Below are positions 1 to 8,491 of a stretch of 64,000 nt of DNA, piece by piece. The position numbers were made by a program, and so were the translations under genes. The notes under the pieces were generated by a model, which did no database searches, was not told where the DNA came from, and saw only the letters and a program-made list of their open reading frames with translations. This stretch comes from Shewanella khirikhana. GTDB lineage: Bacteria > Pseudomonadota > Gammaproteobacteria > Enterobacterales > Shewanellaceae. The stretch covers positions 2,542,001-2,606,000 of the forward strand of contig NZ_CP020373.1 in assembly GCF_003957745.1 (NCBI RefSeq). Reading direction: 5' to 3'. Each line of letters starts with the position of its first letter. The stretch's first letter is position 1.

Positions 1-46
1 AGAGCTCAAAGCCAACGCTGTAGAGCTCAAAGCCATAGTCTCCAAA

Positions 47-2854
47 ATGGTCGATTATGAGAGCCTGGCCACTGAGCTTAAAGCCAGTCTCGGCGAGAAA
101 GCGGTAAGCCGTGACCCGGTGCGCCGCTTCGCCTGGTCAACCGACGCCAGCTACTTTCGCATAGTGCCCGAAGTGGTGGTCCACGCCGACAATCTTGAGC
201 AGGTTCAGGCCACCCTAAGCCTGGCCCGCAAGCACGGCGCTCCTGTGACCTTCCGCGCCGCCGGCACCAGTCTGTCTGGCCAGGCCATCGGCCCTGGGAT
301 CCTGTTGATGCTCGGCCATGACGGCTTCAGAGCGGTAAAGGTGAGCGACGATGGCACCAAGGTCACTCTGGGGGCTGCGGTAATCGGCGCTGACGCCAAC
401 GCGGCGCTCAAGCCGCTGGATAAAAAAATCGGCCCGGATCCCGCCACCCTTGCCTCGGCCATGATTGGCGGCATAATCAACAACAATGCCTCAGGCATGT
501 GCTGCGGCACCGCGCAAAACAGCTATCAGACGGTCGCCTCGATGAAACTGGTGCTCGCCGATGGCACGGCGCTGGATACCGGCTGTGAATCCTCGAAAGA
601 GCGCTTCCGTCAAAGCCATGGTGAGCTGCTTGATGGCCTTGCTACGCTTGCAGCCATGGTCAAAGCCAACGACCCTCTCGCCGCTCGCATTCGTAAAAAA
701 TACGCCATTAAAAACACCACTGGCTACAGCCTCAATGCCCTGGTGGATTTTCAAGAGCCCTTCGATATTTTGAATCACCTGATGGTGGGCAGCGAAGGCA
801 CCCTGGCGTTTGTAGATGAAGTGACCTACCACACAGTGGATGAAGCCCGCTTCAAGGCCTCGGCCATGGCGGTGTTCTTTTCCATGGAAGCGGCGTCGAG
901 CGCCATTCCGTTTTTGATTGGCGACAGTGTCGCCGCCGCCGAGCTGCTGGACTGGGCCTCTATCAAGGCTGTGACCGGCAAAAAAGGCATGCCTGTATGG
1001 CTTAAGGACTTGCCCGAAGGCGCGGCAATTTTGCTGATTGAGTCCCGCGCCAGCGATGCGCAAACGCTTAAAGCCTACACCGACGAAGTGATCGGCAAGA
1101 TTGCCCATATTCCTACCTGGCAACCCATTGAATTCAGTACCGATGCAGCCGTTTACAGCAAGTACTGGGCGATGCGCTCGGGGCTGTTCCCGATTATTGG
1201 CGGTGAGCGGCCCAAGGGCAGCTCGGTCATTATCGAAGACGTGGCCTTTGAGGTGCAACATCTGGCGGCGGCCGCCCGGGATTTAACGGCGCTGTTCCAT
1301 AAACACGGCTATCCCGAAGGCGTGATTTACGGCCACGCGCTGGCGGGGAACTTCCACTTTATCATCACCCCCACCTTCGCCACCCAGGCCGACATCGACC
1401 GCTTCCACGGCTTTATGCAGGATGTGGCCGAGATGGTCATCAACACTTACGACGGCTCAATGAAGGCCGAGCACGGCACCGGCCGCGCAGTGGCGCCCTT
1501 TGTGGAAATGGAATGGGGCAGCGATGCCTACACCCTGATGAAAAACATCAAGGCGCTGTTTGACCCAACAGGTATGTTAAACCCCGGCGTTATCCTCAAC
1601 GACGACACCCAGGTGCACGTGAAAAACATTAAGCCCTGCCCGGTGGTGGACGACTTGGTGGACAAGTGTATCGAGTGCGGCTTTTGTGAAAAGACCTGCC
1701 CGACCTCGGCCCTTAACCTCACCCCAAGGCAGCGTATCGCGACCCTCAGGGAAATCAGCCGCCTAGAGCAAACTGGCGACAGCGCCGCTGCCGAAGAGCT
1801 TCGCGCCGCCGCCAAATACGATGTGGTGGATACCTGCGCCGCCTGTCAGCTGTGTACCATCGCCTGCCCGGTGGACAACAGCATGGGACAGCTGGTCCGC
1901 AAGCTTCGCACCCCCTACATCAGCACCACAGAGCAAAAGGTACTGGACTTCCAGGCCAAGCACTTTGGCGCCGTGAATCAGGTGATAAGCACAGGTTTCG
2001 ATGCCCTTGGCGTTATCCATCGCATCACAGGCGACAGCCTCACCTCAGGCTTGATGAAATTCGGCCGGATGATCTCCAAAGAAGTGCCCTACTGGGACCC
2101 AAGTTTCCCCAAAGGCGGCAGCCTGCCGAAGGTGTCAGCGCCCAAGCCCGGCCGCGAAACCTTGGTGTATTTCCCCGCCTGTGGCGGCCGCACCTTTGGC
2201 CCCACACCACTCGATACCGACAAGCGGCCGCTGCCTGAGGTGGTGGTAACTGTGCTTGAGCGCGCTGGCTACAATGTGGTGGTACCCGAGCACGGTCGAA
2301 GCCTGTGCTGCGGCCAGATGTGGGAGTCCAAGGGCGATTTCAAGAATGCCGATGCCAAGCGGCTCGAGCTGATTGAGGCACTGAAAGCCAAATCCGATAA
2401 CGGCAAGCTCAAGGTCCTTGTCGATGCGCTTTCCTGTACCAAGCGCACCCTGGGCGGCGATCCGGATATTGAAGTCACGGATCTGGTGGAATTCCTCCAT
2501 GATGAGGTGCTGCCGCGTCTGACTCTGAGCCCCAAGGAGGCGGTTACCCTGCACCTGGGCTGCAGCGCCAAACACCTCAAGGTGGAAGATAAGATGCAGG
2601 CCATCGCCCAGCTCTGTGCCAAACAGGTGCACCGTCCTGCAGGTATCGACTGCTGTGGCTATGCCGGTGAGAAAGGCCTCTACAAGCCTGAAATCAACGA
2701 AGTCGCGCTTCGAAACATCAAAAAGCTGCTGCCGGTTGGTGTGAAGGAAGGCTACTACGCCAACCGTATGTGTGAAGTTGGCCTTGGCAAGCACAGCGGC
2801 ATCCCCTACCGCCACCTGGTGTATCTGGTGGAAGAATGTAGCCGCGGTAACTGA
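47..2854 (+). CDS. dld: FAD/Fe-S D-lactate dehydrogenase (Dld-II type)
   Basis: Predicted membrane-associated D-lactate dehydrogenase passing electrons to the quinone pool. The 935-residue protein has a GlcD-like FAD (PCMH) domain at about residues 40-220, a FAD-oxidase C-terminal domain to about 510, two 4Fe-4S motifs (CIECGFCEKTCP near 540 and CAACQLCTIACP near 596), and a GlpC/HdrD-like Cys-rich region with CCG motifs near 755 and 868. This GlcD-GlcF fusion is the Shewanella Dld-II design, and lldEFG lies directly downstream. The ATG at 47 fits the expected N-terminus but has no Shine-Dalgarno in front. The frame stays open to the window edge and encodes two ELKA heptads (bases 2-43), so a start before the window is possible. 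A terminator at 2875-2904 ends the gene. Confidence 0.9.
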   Translation: MVDYESLATELKASLGEKAVSRDPVRRFAWSTDASYFRIVPEVVVHADNLEQVQATLSLARKHGAPVTFRAAGTSLSGQAIGPGILLMLGHDGFRAVKVSDDGTKVTLGAAVIGADANAALKPLDKKIGPDPATLASAMIGGIINNNASGMCCGTAQNSYQTVASMKLVLADGTALDTGCESSKERFRQSHGELLDGLATLAAMVKANDPLAARIRKKYAIKNTTGYSLNALVDFQEPFDILNHLMVGSEGTLAFVDEVTYHTVDEARFKASAMAVFFSMEAASSAIPFLIGDSVAAAELLDWASIKAVTGKKGMPVWLKDLPEGAAILLIESRASDAQTLKAYTDEVIGKIAHIPTWQPIEFSTDAAVYSKYWAMRSGLFPIIGGERPKGSSVIIEDVAFEVQHLAAAARDLTALFHKHGYPEGVIYGHALAGNFHFIITPTFATQADIDRFHGFMQDVAEMVINTYDGSMKAEHGTGRAVAPFVEMEWGSDAYTLMKNIKALFDPTGMLNPGVILNDDTQVHVKNIKPCPVVDDLVDKCIECGFCEKTCPTSALNLTPRQRIATLREISRLEQTGDSAAAEELRAAAKYDVVDTCAACQLCTIACPVDNSMGQLVRKLRTPYISTTEQKVLDFQAKHFGAVNQVISTGFDALGVIHRITGDSLTSGLMKFGRMISKEVPYWDPSFPKGGSLPKVSAPKPGRETLVYFPACGGRTFGPTPLDTDKRPLPEVVVTVLERAGYNVVVPEHGRSLCCGQMWESKGDFKNADAKRLELIEALKAKSDNGKLKVLVDALSCTKRTLGGDPDIEVTDLVEFLHDEVLPRLTLSPKEAVTLHLGCSAKHLKVEDKMQAIAQLCAKQVHRPAGIDCCGYAGEKGLYKPEINEVALRNIKKLLPVGVKEGYYANRMCEVGLGKHSGIPYRHLVYLVEECSRGN

Positions 2855-2874
2855 TCCGCGCGTTAAGCCTCATC

Positions 2875-2904
2875 AAAAAAGGTCGCAACATTGCGGCCTT
2901 TTTC
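2875..2904 (+). terminator. Rho-independent terminator after dld
   Basis: GGTCGC and GCGGCC arms (one G-U pair) with a short AT loop, flanked by A6 on the left and T5 on the right. It separates dld from lldEFG, so the two lactate enzymes probably have separate promoters. Confidence 0.75.
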
Positions 2905-3108
2905 ATTTTAAAATCAATAAATTAAAACCTTTGCATTTTTGCAAAAAAGCAACTTCGCATTTACTGAAATACCACTGTTTTGAATGGGGTTTTAGGCCTA
3001 TAGTGAAATGCCATAGGGGATATGCATCTTTGGCATACCCCTTTGAATGTCCACAGAGGCCGCCTCAGCGGCCCGCTAAATTGCATGTCGGCAAATGGGA
3101 CCAAAACG

Positions 3109-3852
3109 ATGAAAATAGCCCTCTTCACGCCTTGCCTGGTAAACCAGATGATGCCCGAGGTTGCAGTGGCAACCCTGTCGGTACTGGAAAAACTGGGTCA
3201 CCAGGTGATCTTCCCCCAAGGCCAAACCTGCTGCGGCCAACCCATGACCAACTCTGGCTGCTTCAACGAAGCCAAAAACACCACCATGAAACTACTGAAC
3301 GCCTTCAAAGGCGTGGAGTGCGACGCCATTGTCTGTCCGGCGGCGTCCTGTTTGGTGGCGGCCAAAGAGAACTTCCATGAATTCGATAAAAGCGCCGAAG
3401 CCAAAGCCGTTATCGACAAGCTGTTTGAACTGACCGAATTCTTGCACGATGTGGCGCCCGTAACGGCCTTCAGCAGACCGCTCAATAAAAAGCTCAGCCT
3501 GCAGCTCAGTTGCCACGGCATCCGCATGCTGGATTTGGCCGCGCCCACTGAGTACATGGGGCCGCGCTACAACAAGATGGAAGCCCTGCTGTCGCGCATC
3601 GACGGCGTTGAGATTTGCTACCCGGAGCGGCGTGATGAATGCTGCGGCTTTGGCGGCACCTTCAGCGTGGATGAAGGCTCAGTGTCTGCCAAGATGGGCA
3701 AAGACAAGGCCCAGGCCCACGCCGACACAGGCGCGGACTATGCCGTGGGCTTTGACCCCAGCTGCCTGATGCACCTCGATGGCACCATCCGCCGTAAATG
3801 CCTTGCCATCGAAACCCGCCACCTTGCCCAAATCCTTGATTTGGCGCTGTAA
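3109..3852 (+). CDS. lldE: L-lactate dehydrogenase complex subunit LldE (LutA type)
   Basis: Fe-S subunit of the three-part L-lactate dehydrogenase LldEFG (LutABC in Bacillus), which oxidises L-lactate to pyruvate. The 247-residue protein has two Cys-rich CCG domains: CCGQP near residue 40 and CCGFGG near 178, the pattern of the GlpC/HdrD heterodisulfide-reductase family. The open frame runs back to 3022, but the ATG at 3109 gives the family N-terminus MKIALFTPC and has GGGA 8 bases upstream; the ATG at 3085 is less likely. lldF follows after 11 bases. The 254-base gap behind dld holds the dld terminator and presumably this operon's promoter; I could not identify a convincing -35/-10 pair there. 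Confidence 0.92.
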   Translation: MKIALFTPCLVNQMMPEVAVATLSVLEKLGHQVIFPQGQTCCGQPMTNSGCFNEAKNTTMKLLNAFKGVECDAIVCPAASCLVAAKENFHEFDKSAEAKAVIDKLFELTEFLHDVAPVTAFSRPLNKKLSLQLSCHGIRMLDLAAPTEYMGPRYNKMEALLSRIDGVEICYPERRDECCGFGGTFSVDEGSVSAKMGKDKAQAHADTGADYAVGFDPSCLMHLDGTIRRKCLAIETRHLAQILDLAL

Positions 3853-3863
3853 CGGAGGTCGTC

Positions 3864-5276
3864 ATGGAGCGAAAAGTACAAACCCATGCCAAGGCGGCCG
3901 AGATTTTCTGCCGCGATGAGAGTCGGGTCGATTGGCACTCCAAAGCCCTGTGGGTGCTGCGTGAAAAGCGTGACCGCGCCGCCGGAAGCCTGCCCGAGTG
4001 GGAGGAGCTGCGCGCCCTTGGCTCCCAAATCAAGCTGCATACCTTAAGCCACCTTGGTCAGTATCTGGAAACCTTTGAGGCCAACTGCCTCAAGCGCGGC
4101 ATTCAGGTGCACTGGGCCAAAGATGGCGCCGAGCACAACCGTATTGCGCTGGAGATTTTAACGCGCCATCAGGTGAAAAAACTGGTGAAGTCCAAATCGA
4201 TGCTCACCGAAGAGTGCCATTTAAACCCCTTCCTCGAAGGTCATGGCATTGAGGTCATCGACACCGACCTTGGCGAGCGCATTATTCAGCTCAATCACCA
4301 GCCGCCCTCGCACATTGTGGTGCCTGCCATCCACATGAAAAAAGAGGAAGTGGGCGAGCTGTTTCACGACAAGCTTGGTACGCCCAAGGGTGAGAGCGAT
4401 CCAACCCGCCTGACCCGCGCCGCCCGTGCCCACCTGCGGGAGCAGTTCCTGAGTGCCGATGCAGCCATGACCGGGGTTAACATGGCCGTGGCCAGCGAAG
4501 GCGCCGTGATTGTGTGCACCAACGAAGGCAACGCCGATATGGGCGCCAACCTGCCTAAATTGCAGCTGCACTCCATGGGCATCGACAAGATAGTGCCGGA
4601 CATGGACAGCGCCGCGGTGCTCCTTAGGATGCTGGCCCGTAATGCCACAGGTCAGCCAATCACCACCTATTCCAGTCTCTACCGCGGCGCCAAAGCCGGC
4701 GGCGAGATGCACATCATCATTGTGGACAATGGCCGCAGCGAGATGATGCGCGACAAGATTTTGGGCGAAGCGCTCAAATGTATCCGCTGTGGTGGCTGCC
4801 TCAACACCTGCCCTGTGTACCGCCGAAGCGGCGGCTACAGCTATGGTCACACCATCCCGGGCCCCATTGGTATTGCCGTGGGCGCCGATGAAGATGACAC
4901 CCATTCCAGCCCCTGGGCCTGTACCCTGTGTGGCTCCTGCAGCTTTGTCTGCCCCACCAAGGTGCCGCTGGACAAGATTATTTTCCACCGTCGCCGTCTC
5001 TACGCCGAGCGTGGCAGCCTGCCCTATGGCAAAGGCAGCTACATGCCCCTGGTCGGCCGTTTTATGGCAAGCGAAACCCTGCTGAACACAGGTATGGCAG
5101 CGGCGCGCACTGCGCTGGCCATTCTGCCCCACAGCCTGCTCAAACCCATGAGTGGCGCCTGGGGCAAATACCGTGAGCTGCCCACAGCGCCGGGCTCAAG
5201 CTTCGAGGGTTGGCTTAAGAAAAATCGGCCGGAGCTTTTGGTAAAGAGCACCAAGAACAGCAAGGGGGAGAACTGA
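3864..5276 (+). CDS. lldF: L-lactate dehydrogenase iron-sulfur subunit LldF (LutB type)
   Basis: Central subunit of the LldEFG complex. The 470-residue protein combines an N-terminal LUD (DUF162) domain with a ferredoxin-like region carrying two 4Fe-4S motifs, CIRCGGCLNTCP near residue 306 and CTLCGSCSFVCP near 352, then a LutB C-terminal segment. A good ribosome site (GGAGG, 5 bases before the ATG) supports the start. It lies 11 bases after lldE and one base before lldG, so the three are translated from one message. Length and motif order are normal for LutB/YkgF proteins, and nothing looks broken. Confidence 0.93.
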   Translation: MERKVQTHAKAAEIFCRDESRVDWHSKALWVLREKRDRAAGSLPEWEELRALGSQIKLHTLSHLGQYLETFEANCLKRGIQVHWAKDGAEHNRIALEILTRHQVKKLVKSKSMLTEECHLNPFLEGHGIEVIDTDLGERIIQLNHQPPSHIVVPAIHMKKEEVGELFHDKLGTPKGESDPTRLTRAARAHLREQFLSADAAMTGVNMAVASEGAVIVCTNEGNADMGANLPKLQLHSMGIDKIVPDMDSAAVLLRMLARNATGQPITTYSSLYRGAKAGGEMHIIIVDNGRSEMMRDKILGEALKCIRCGGCLNTCPVYRRSGGYSYGHTIPGPIGIAVGADEDDTHSSPWACTLCGSCSFVCPTKVPLDKIIFHRRRLYAERGSLPYGKGSYMPLVGRFMASETLLNTGMAAARTALAILPHSLLKPMSGAWGKYRELPTAPGSSFEGWLKKNRPELLVKSTKNSKGEN

Positions 5277-5277
5277 T

Positions 5278-5871
5278 ATGTCCAAGCAAGCCATTCTCGA
5301 TGCGCTGAAAACCTCCGCCATGGCGGATGTGGCCATGCCTGAGCTTAAAAGTATCGGCAATCAGCTGTCCCAGGCCGAGCTTGAAAGCCGCCTTGAAACC
5401 AACCTCGCCACAGTGGCTGGCAAACTGGAGCCGGGCGGCATTGAGGCGTTAAAGGCGCACACCCAAAGCCTGATGGCACAAGGCAAAGTCGTGCTCTCCC
5501 TCGTAGACGGTGTGCCCGGCAACCGTGAGCTGACCGCTTCCCCCCACGCCCTGGCGGATGTGGATTTTGCGGTTATCCCCGGCGAGCTGGCAGTGGCAGA
5601 AAACGGCGCTGTCTGGGTGACGGAAGCGGCGTTAAGCCAGGGTGAGCTGGCCGCCCGCATTGCCCCTTTTATCTGTGAAAACCTGCTGCTTGTGGTGCGC
5701 CGCGATGCCATAGTCGCCGACATGCATCAGGCCATGGGCCGTATCGGTAAGCTTGAAGATGAACTGGGCTTTGGAGTCTTTATTGCCGGACCATCCAAAA
5801 CCGCCGATATCGAGCAAGCCCTGGTGGTGGGCGCCCACGGTGCCTGTAGCCTGGGACTATATTTGATTTAG
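5278..5871 (+). CDS. lldG: L-lactate dehydrogenase subunit LldG (LutC type)
   Basis: LUD-domain (DUF162) protein of 197 residues, the LutC/YkgG partner of LldE and LldF in L-lactate oxidation. The C-terminal half has the typical LutC pattern (ENGAVWVTE, then the HQAMGRI region and the terminal GPSKTADIEQALVVGAHG motif, residues about 160-190). The GPSKTADIE signature is diagnostic for this family. Its ATG follows the lldF stop by one base, with GGGGGAG just upstream inside lldF. A strong bidirectional terminator follows at 5890-5917. Confidence 0.92.
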   Translation: MSKQAILDALKTSAMADVAMPELKSIGNQLSQAELESRLETNLATVAGKLEPGGIEALKAHTQSLMAQGKVVLSLVDGVPGNRELTASPHALADVDFAVIPGELAVAENGAVWVTEAALSQGELAARIAPFICENLLLVVRRDAIVADMHQAMGRIGKLEDELGFGVFIAGPSKTADIEQALVVGAHGACSLGLYLI

Positions 5872-5889
5872 CGCTCGCTTTCGAGAAAC

Positions 5890-5917
5890 AAAAACGCCGC
5901 GAATTCGCGGCGTTTTT
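5890..5917. terminator. Bidirectional terminator between lldG and the TonB-like gene
   Basis: A5-CGCCGC-GAATTC-GCGGCG-T5 hairpin. It is symmetric with A and T runs on either side, so it can end lldEFG on the plus strand and the convergent gene on the minus strand. Confidence 0.85.
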
Positions 5918-5924
5918 ATTGATG

Positions 5925-7010
5925 CTATCTTTCTACTCGAAAATCCAGCCTGACTGAGCTTTCTGCTTTCACCGGCTTGCCATCTTCAAACTTGGGGGCA
6001 TAGCGCCAAGCTTTCAGAGCCTCCATCGAGGCCTTCTCAAAGCCCTTGCCACCCTCTGAGTCGAGTACTTTGGGATCGCGCACAATCCCCATTTCATCTA
6101 CCGTAAAGCTGATTTCAGCCCAGCCGTTTTTGCCTCGCCGGGCAAGTTCCATTGGATAGTCGGGTTCACGTCGAAAAAGCGGCGTCTGCTGCTGATTTTC
6201 ATCCCACGGCTTCATACGGCCAATGGCAATGCAATGCTCGGTGGAAAGGTCCGATTTACCCATCAGCTCATACAGCTCAACCAGACGACTGTGGGCGCCC
6301 AGTGCATAGGGGTGCGTATAGTCAAATATTTTATATTGCTCAATCACTTCGAGAAACAGCGGCTCGGCTTTTCTCAGTTTGCGATTGCCCATATGGGCAC
6401 CGGCCAGCATGTAAGTTGCTTCAAGGCGCACGGCACTGTTGGCGGGGTAATTTTCGGCAAAATATTCGTGCGCATCACGGATATAGCCATAAACCGCTGA
6501 ATTGTAATACTCGGTACGGGAAAGACGCTTGTAGGCGTTCATGCGGGTATAGGCAAGCAAATCCGCCTTACCGGACGCTTTGGCAAGCACCAACGCACGC
6601 TGATAGGCATTTTTTGCCGTTTTGCTGTCGTTGGTGACATCACCCAGCACCATCAGCGGATCAATCAGATCAACGGCTTCCTCACCAAATCGTGCTTCAT
6701 AGCTTGCCAGACTGAGGCTGGCAATCTCGGTGGCACGCTGACGATTCAGCTCATAATCACCGGAATTGTCGTGTCTGAGCGCTCTGGCCAGATTCAATCC
6801 CAGGTTGGCGTAATCCACACTGTCTTTGCCAAATTTCGCCTCGCCCAATGTGTAGGCCTGTTCGGCAAAACTGCGTGCATCGATGTTATTGCCGGTTTCC
6901 AAAGCCTGCTGATAGCTGTTGTAAACATCGGAAAACTCATCGGCAACTACCAGAGGCGATACCGCGTTAAGGGCGAACAGGAGCGGGGCAATTTTCCCTA
7001 TTGCTTTCAT
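5925..7010 (-). CDS. Periplasmic TPR protein with TonB-like C-terminal domain
   Basis: The 361-residue protein begins with a cleavable-looking signal peptide (MKAIGKIAPLLFALNAVSPLVVA). A long helical region of TPR-like repeats follows (about 25-265). The C-terminus (about 285-361) matches a TonB C-terminal domain, with YPMELARRGKNGWAEISFTV then a VLDSEGGKGFE...ALKAWRYAP motif. It lacks the N-terminal anchor helix and proline-rich spacer of a working TonB, so it should not couple to ExbB/ExbD as usual. A role in envelope protein contacts is an inference; the true partner is unknown. AAGGA precedes the ATG. It is convergent with lldG and 76 bases downstream of the MATE gene. Confidence 0.8.
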   Translation of the reverse strand: MKAIGKIAPLLFALNAVSPLVVADEFSDVYNSYQQALETGNNIDARSFAEQAYTLGEAKFGKDSVDYANLGLNLARALRHDNSGDYELNRQRATEIASLSLASYEARFGEEAVDLIDPLMVLGDVTNDSKTAKNAYQRALVLAKASGKADLLAYTRMNAYKRLSRTEYYNSAVYGYIRDAHEYFAENYPANSAVRLEATYMLAGAHMGNRKLRKAEPLFLEVIEQYKIFDYTHPYALGAHSRLVELYELMGKSDLSTEHCIAIGRMKPWDENQQQTPLFRREPDYPMELARRGKNGWAEISFTVDEMGIVRDPKVLDSEGGKGFEKASMEALKAWRYAPKFEDGKPVKAESSVRLDFRVER

Positions 7011-7086
7011 TGTTATAATTTCCTTTTGTCGGCCATATCACAAACCGCCATCGAAATTATCACAATCACCACATGGCACAAACAAA

Positions 7087-8418
7087 TCAGGCCGATTTGG
7101 TATCAATCTTTACCATCTGGTTCAGCATCCATACAGTAAGGCAGGCGCTGACGCAGGCAAGCGACACCCACACCCCCGGCACACCAAAGGCCCAGGCGAA
7201 ACTGTAGATGACCAGGGCAATCAGCACCAGCTTGGTGCCGGTGAGGATGGAGGCCTCCTTCGGCCGGTTAATGGCCTGGAAGAAACTGGCGCCTACCAGA
7301 ATCATGCCTTCGAACGGCAGTCCCCAGAAATAGAGCCGCATGCCTTCGATGGCGACCGGGCTTAAGGCCGGATTATCACCGGCAAAAATATACACCGCCC
7401 ACTCTGGCTTGCCATAGACAAACATCAGCCCCAGGCCTGCGGTGAGCAGGGTCACCATCATGGCGAGGTTACGGGTCTTTCTCACCCTGTCATAGCGCCC
7501 GGCACCGGCATTAAAGCTGAGCACCGGCTGGGAGCCAAGGGCGATACCCTCAAAAATCAGATAGAAAAACGCCTCGGTATAACTCACCACGCCATAGGCG
7601 GCCACGTGCAGCGGCGTCCCCACCCACAGAAGCGCTGTGTTGTGCAGTGTCAGCACTATCGATAAGTACAGGTTCATTAAAAGGCTTGGCAAGCCTACTC
7701 TGGCAATATTGAGGCAGTTATCCAGTGTCAGCTTCATCTGCTGCCAATCGATTCGAAGCTGAGTGCGGGGGGAGAAAAAATGCTGCAAACACAAAAGCCC
7801 AGTCACCGCCTGGGACAACATGGTCGCGATAGATGCGCCGGCCAGACCATAATCCCACACCACGATAAACAGATAATCCAGCAAGGTATTAAGCACACCA
7901 CCGCCTATCAGTACCCAGGTCACAAAGGCTGGTTTGCCATCGTTACGCAGCAGCGTGGTAAAGGCCATGGAAATCAGCGGGAAGATACACAGGGCAAAGT
8001 ACCAGAACAGGTAATCATGGGCGCTTTGGAGCACCTCGCCCTCAGCGCCGAGCCATATCAGCAATTGCCTGGCACTGACTGAACCGACAATGGTGAAAAA
8101 CAGCGCCGCAAGCAGCACCAAACTGAAGGCGTTGCCCAGCAGCTGTCGCGCCTTATCGGTTTTCCCTTCCCCCAGACGCATCGACATCAGCGCACCGGCA
8201 CCCATGCCAATCATGGCACCTACTGCATAGAGCAAGGCGCCCACAGGATACGCCAGCATAATGCCCGCAAGCCCGGTTTCACCAAGGAAATGGCCGACAA
8301 ACATGCCATCAATGGTGACATACACCCCCGTCACCAGCATGGAGGCGATTGTGGGCAGGGTGTAGCGCCAGAACAGGCGATGGATGGGCGCATCCAGCAG
8401 GGCTTGGGTATGGTTCAT
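7087..8418 (-). CDS. MATE family efflux transporter
   Basis: Inner-membrane multidrug and toxin extrusion (MATE) transporter of 443 residues, expected to export cationic or other organic compounds using a Na+ or H+ gradient. About twelve hydrophobic segments are visible in two homologous halves. The N-terminus has the family pattern (LFWRYTLPTIASMLVTGVYVTIDGMFVGHFLG), close to the subgroup that includes MepA and DinF relatives. A second-half signature, SYTEAFFYLIFEGIALGSQPVLSFNAGAGR, lies near residues 275-305. The substrate cannot be told from sequence. It is followed after 76 bases by the TonB-like gene on the same strand. Confidence 0.88.
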   Translation of the reverse strand: MNHTQALLDAPIHRLFWRYTLPTIASMLVTGVYVTIDGMFVGHFLGETGLAGIMLAYPVGALLYAVGAMIGMGAGALMSMRLGEGKTDKARQLLGNAFSLVLLAALFFTIVGSVSARQLLIWLGAEGEVLQSAHDYLFWYFALCIFPLISMAFTTLLRNDGKPAFVTWVLIGGGVLNTLLDYLFIVVWDYGLAGASIATMLSQAVTGLLCLQHFFSPRTQLRIDWQQMKLTLDNCLNIARVGLPSLLMNLYLSIVLTLHNTALLWVGTPLHVAAYGVVSYTEAFFYLIFEGIALGSQPVLSFNAGAGRYDRVRKTRNLAMMVTLLTAGLGLMFVYGKPEWAVYIFAGDNPALSPVAIEGMRLYFWGLPFEGMILVGASFFQAINRPKEASILTGTKLVLIALVIYSFAWAFGVPGVWVSLACVSACLTVWMLNQMVKIDTKSA

Positions 8419-8491
8419 GTGTTATTTATTGCGCTTTATGATTGTTATTTTTTACATTGCCAGCGGCGATTGTAGCGGATGAGCACTGAGA

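Noticed and set aside
491..1261. Long minus-strand frame inside dld
   Set aside because: Antisense shadow of a GC-rich gene whose plus-strand product is fully conserved.
2980..3004. TTGAAT ... TATAGT as promoter for lldEFG
   Set aside because: The spacer is only 13 bases, too short for a sigma-70 promoter, so I left the promoter unassigned.
4221..5132. 303-codon minus-strand frame inside lldF
   Set aside because: His/Gly/Ala-rich shadow translation; lldF on the other strand is an unambiguous family member.
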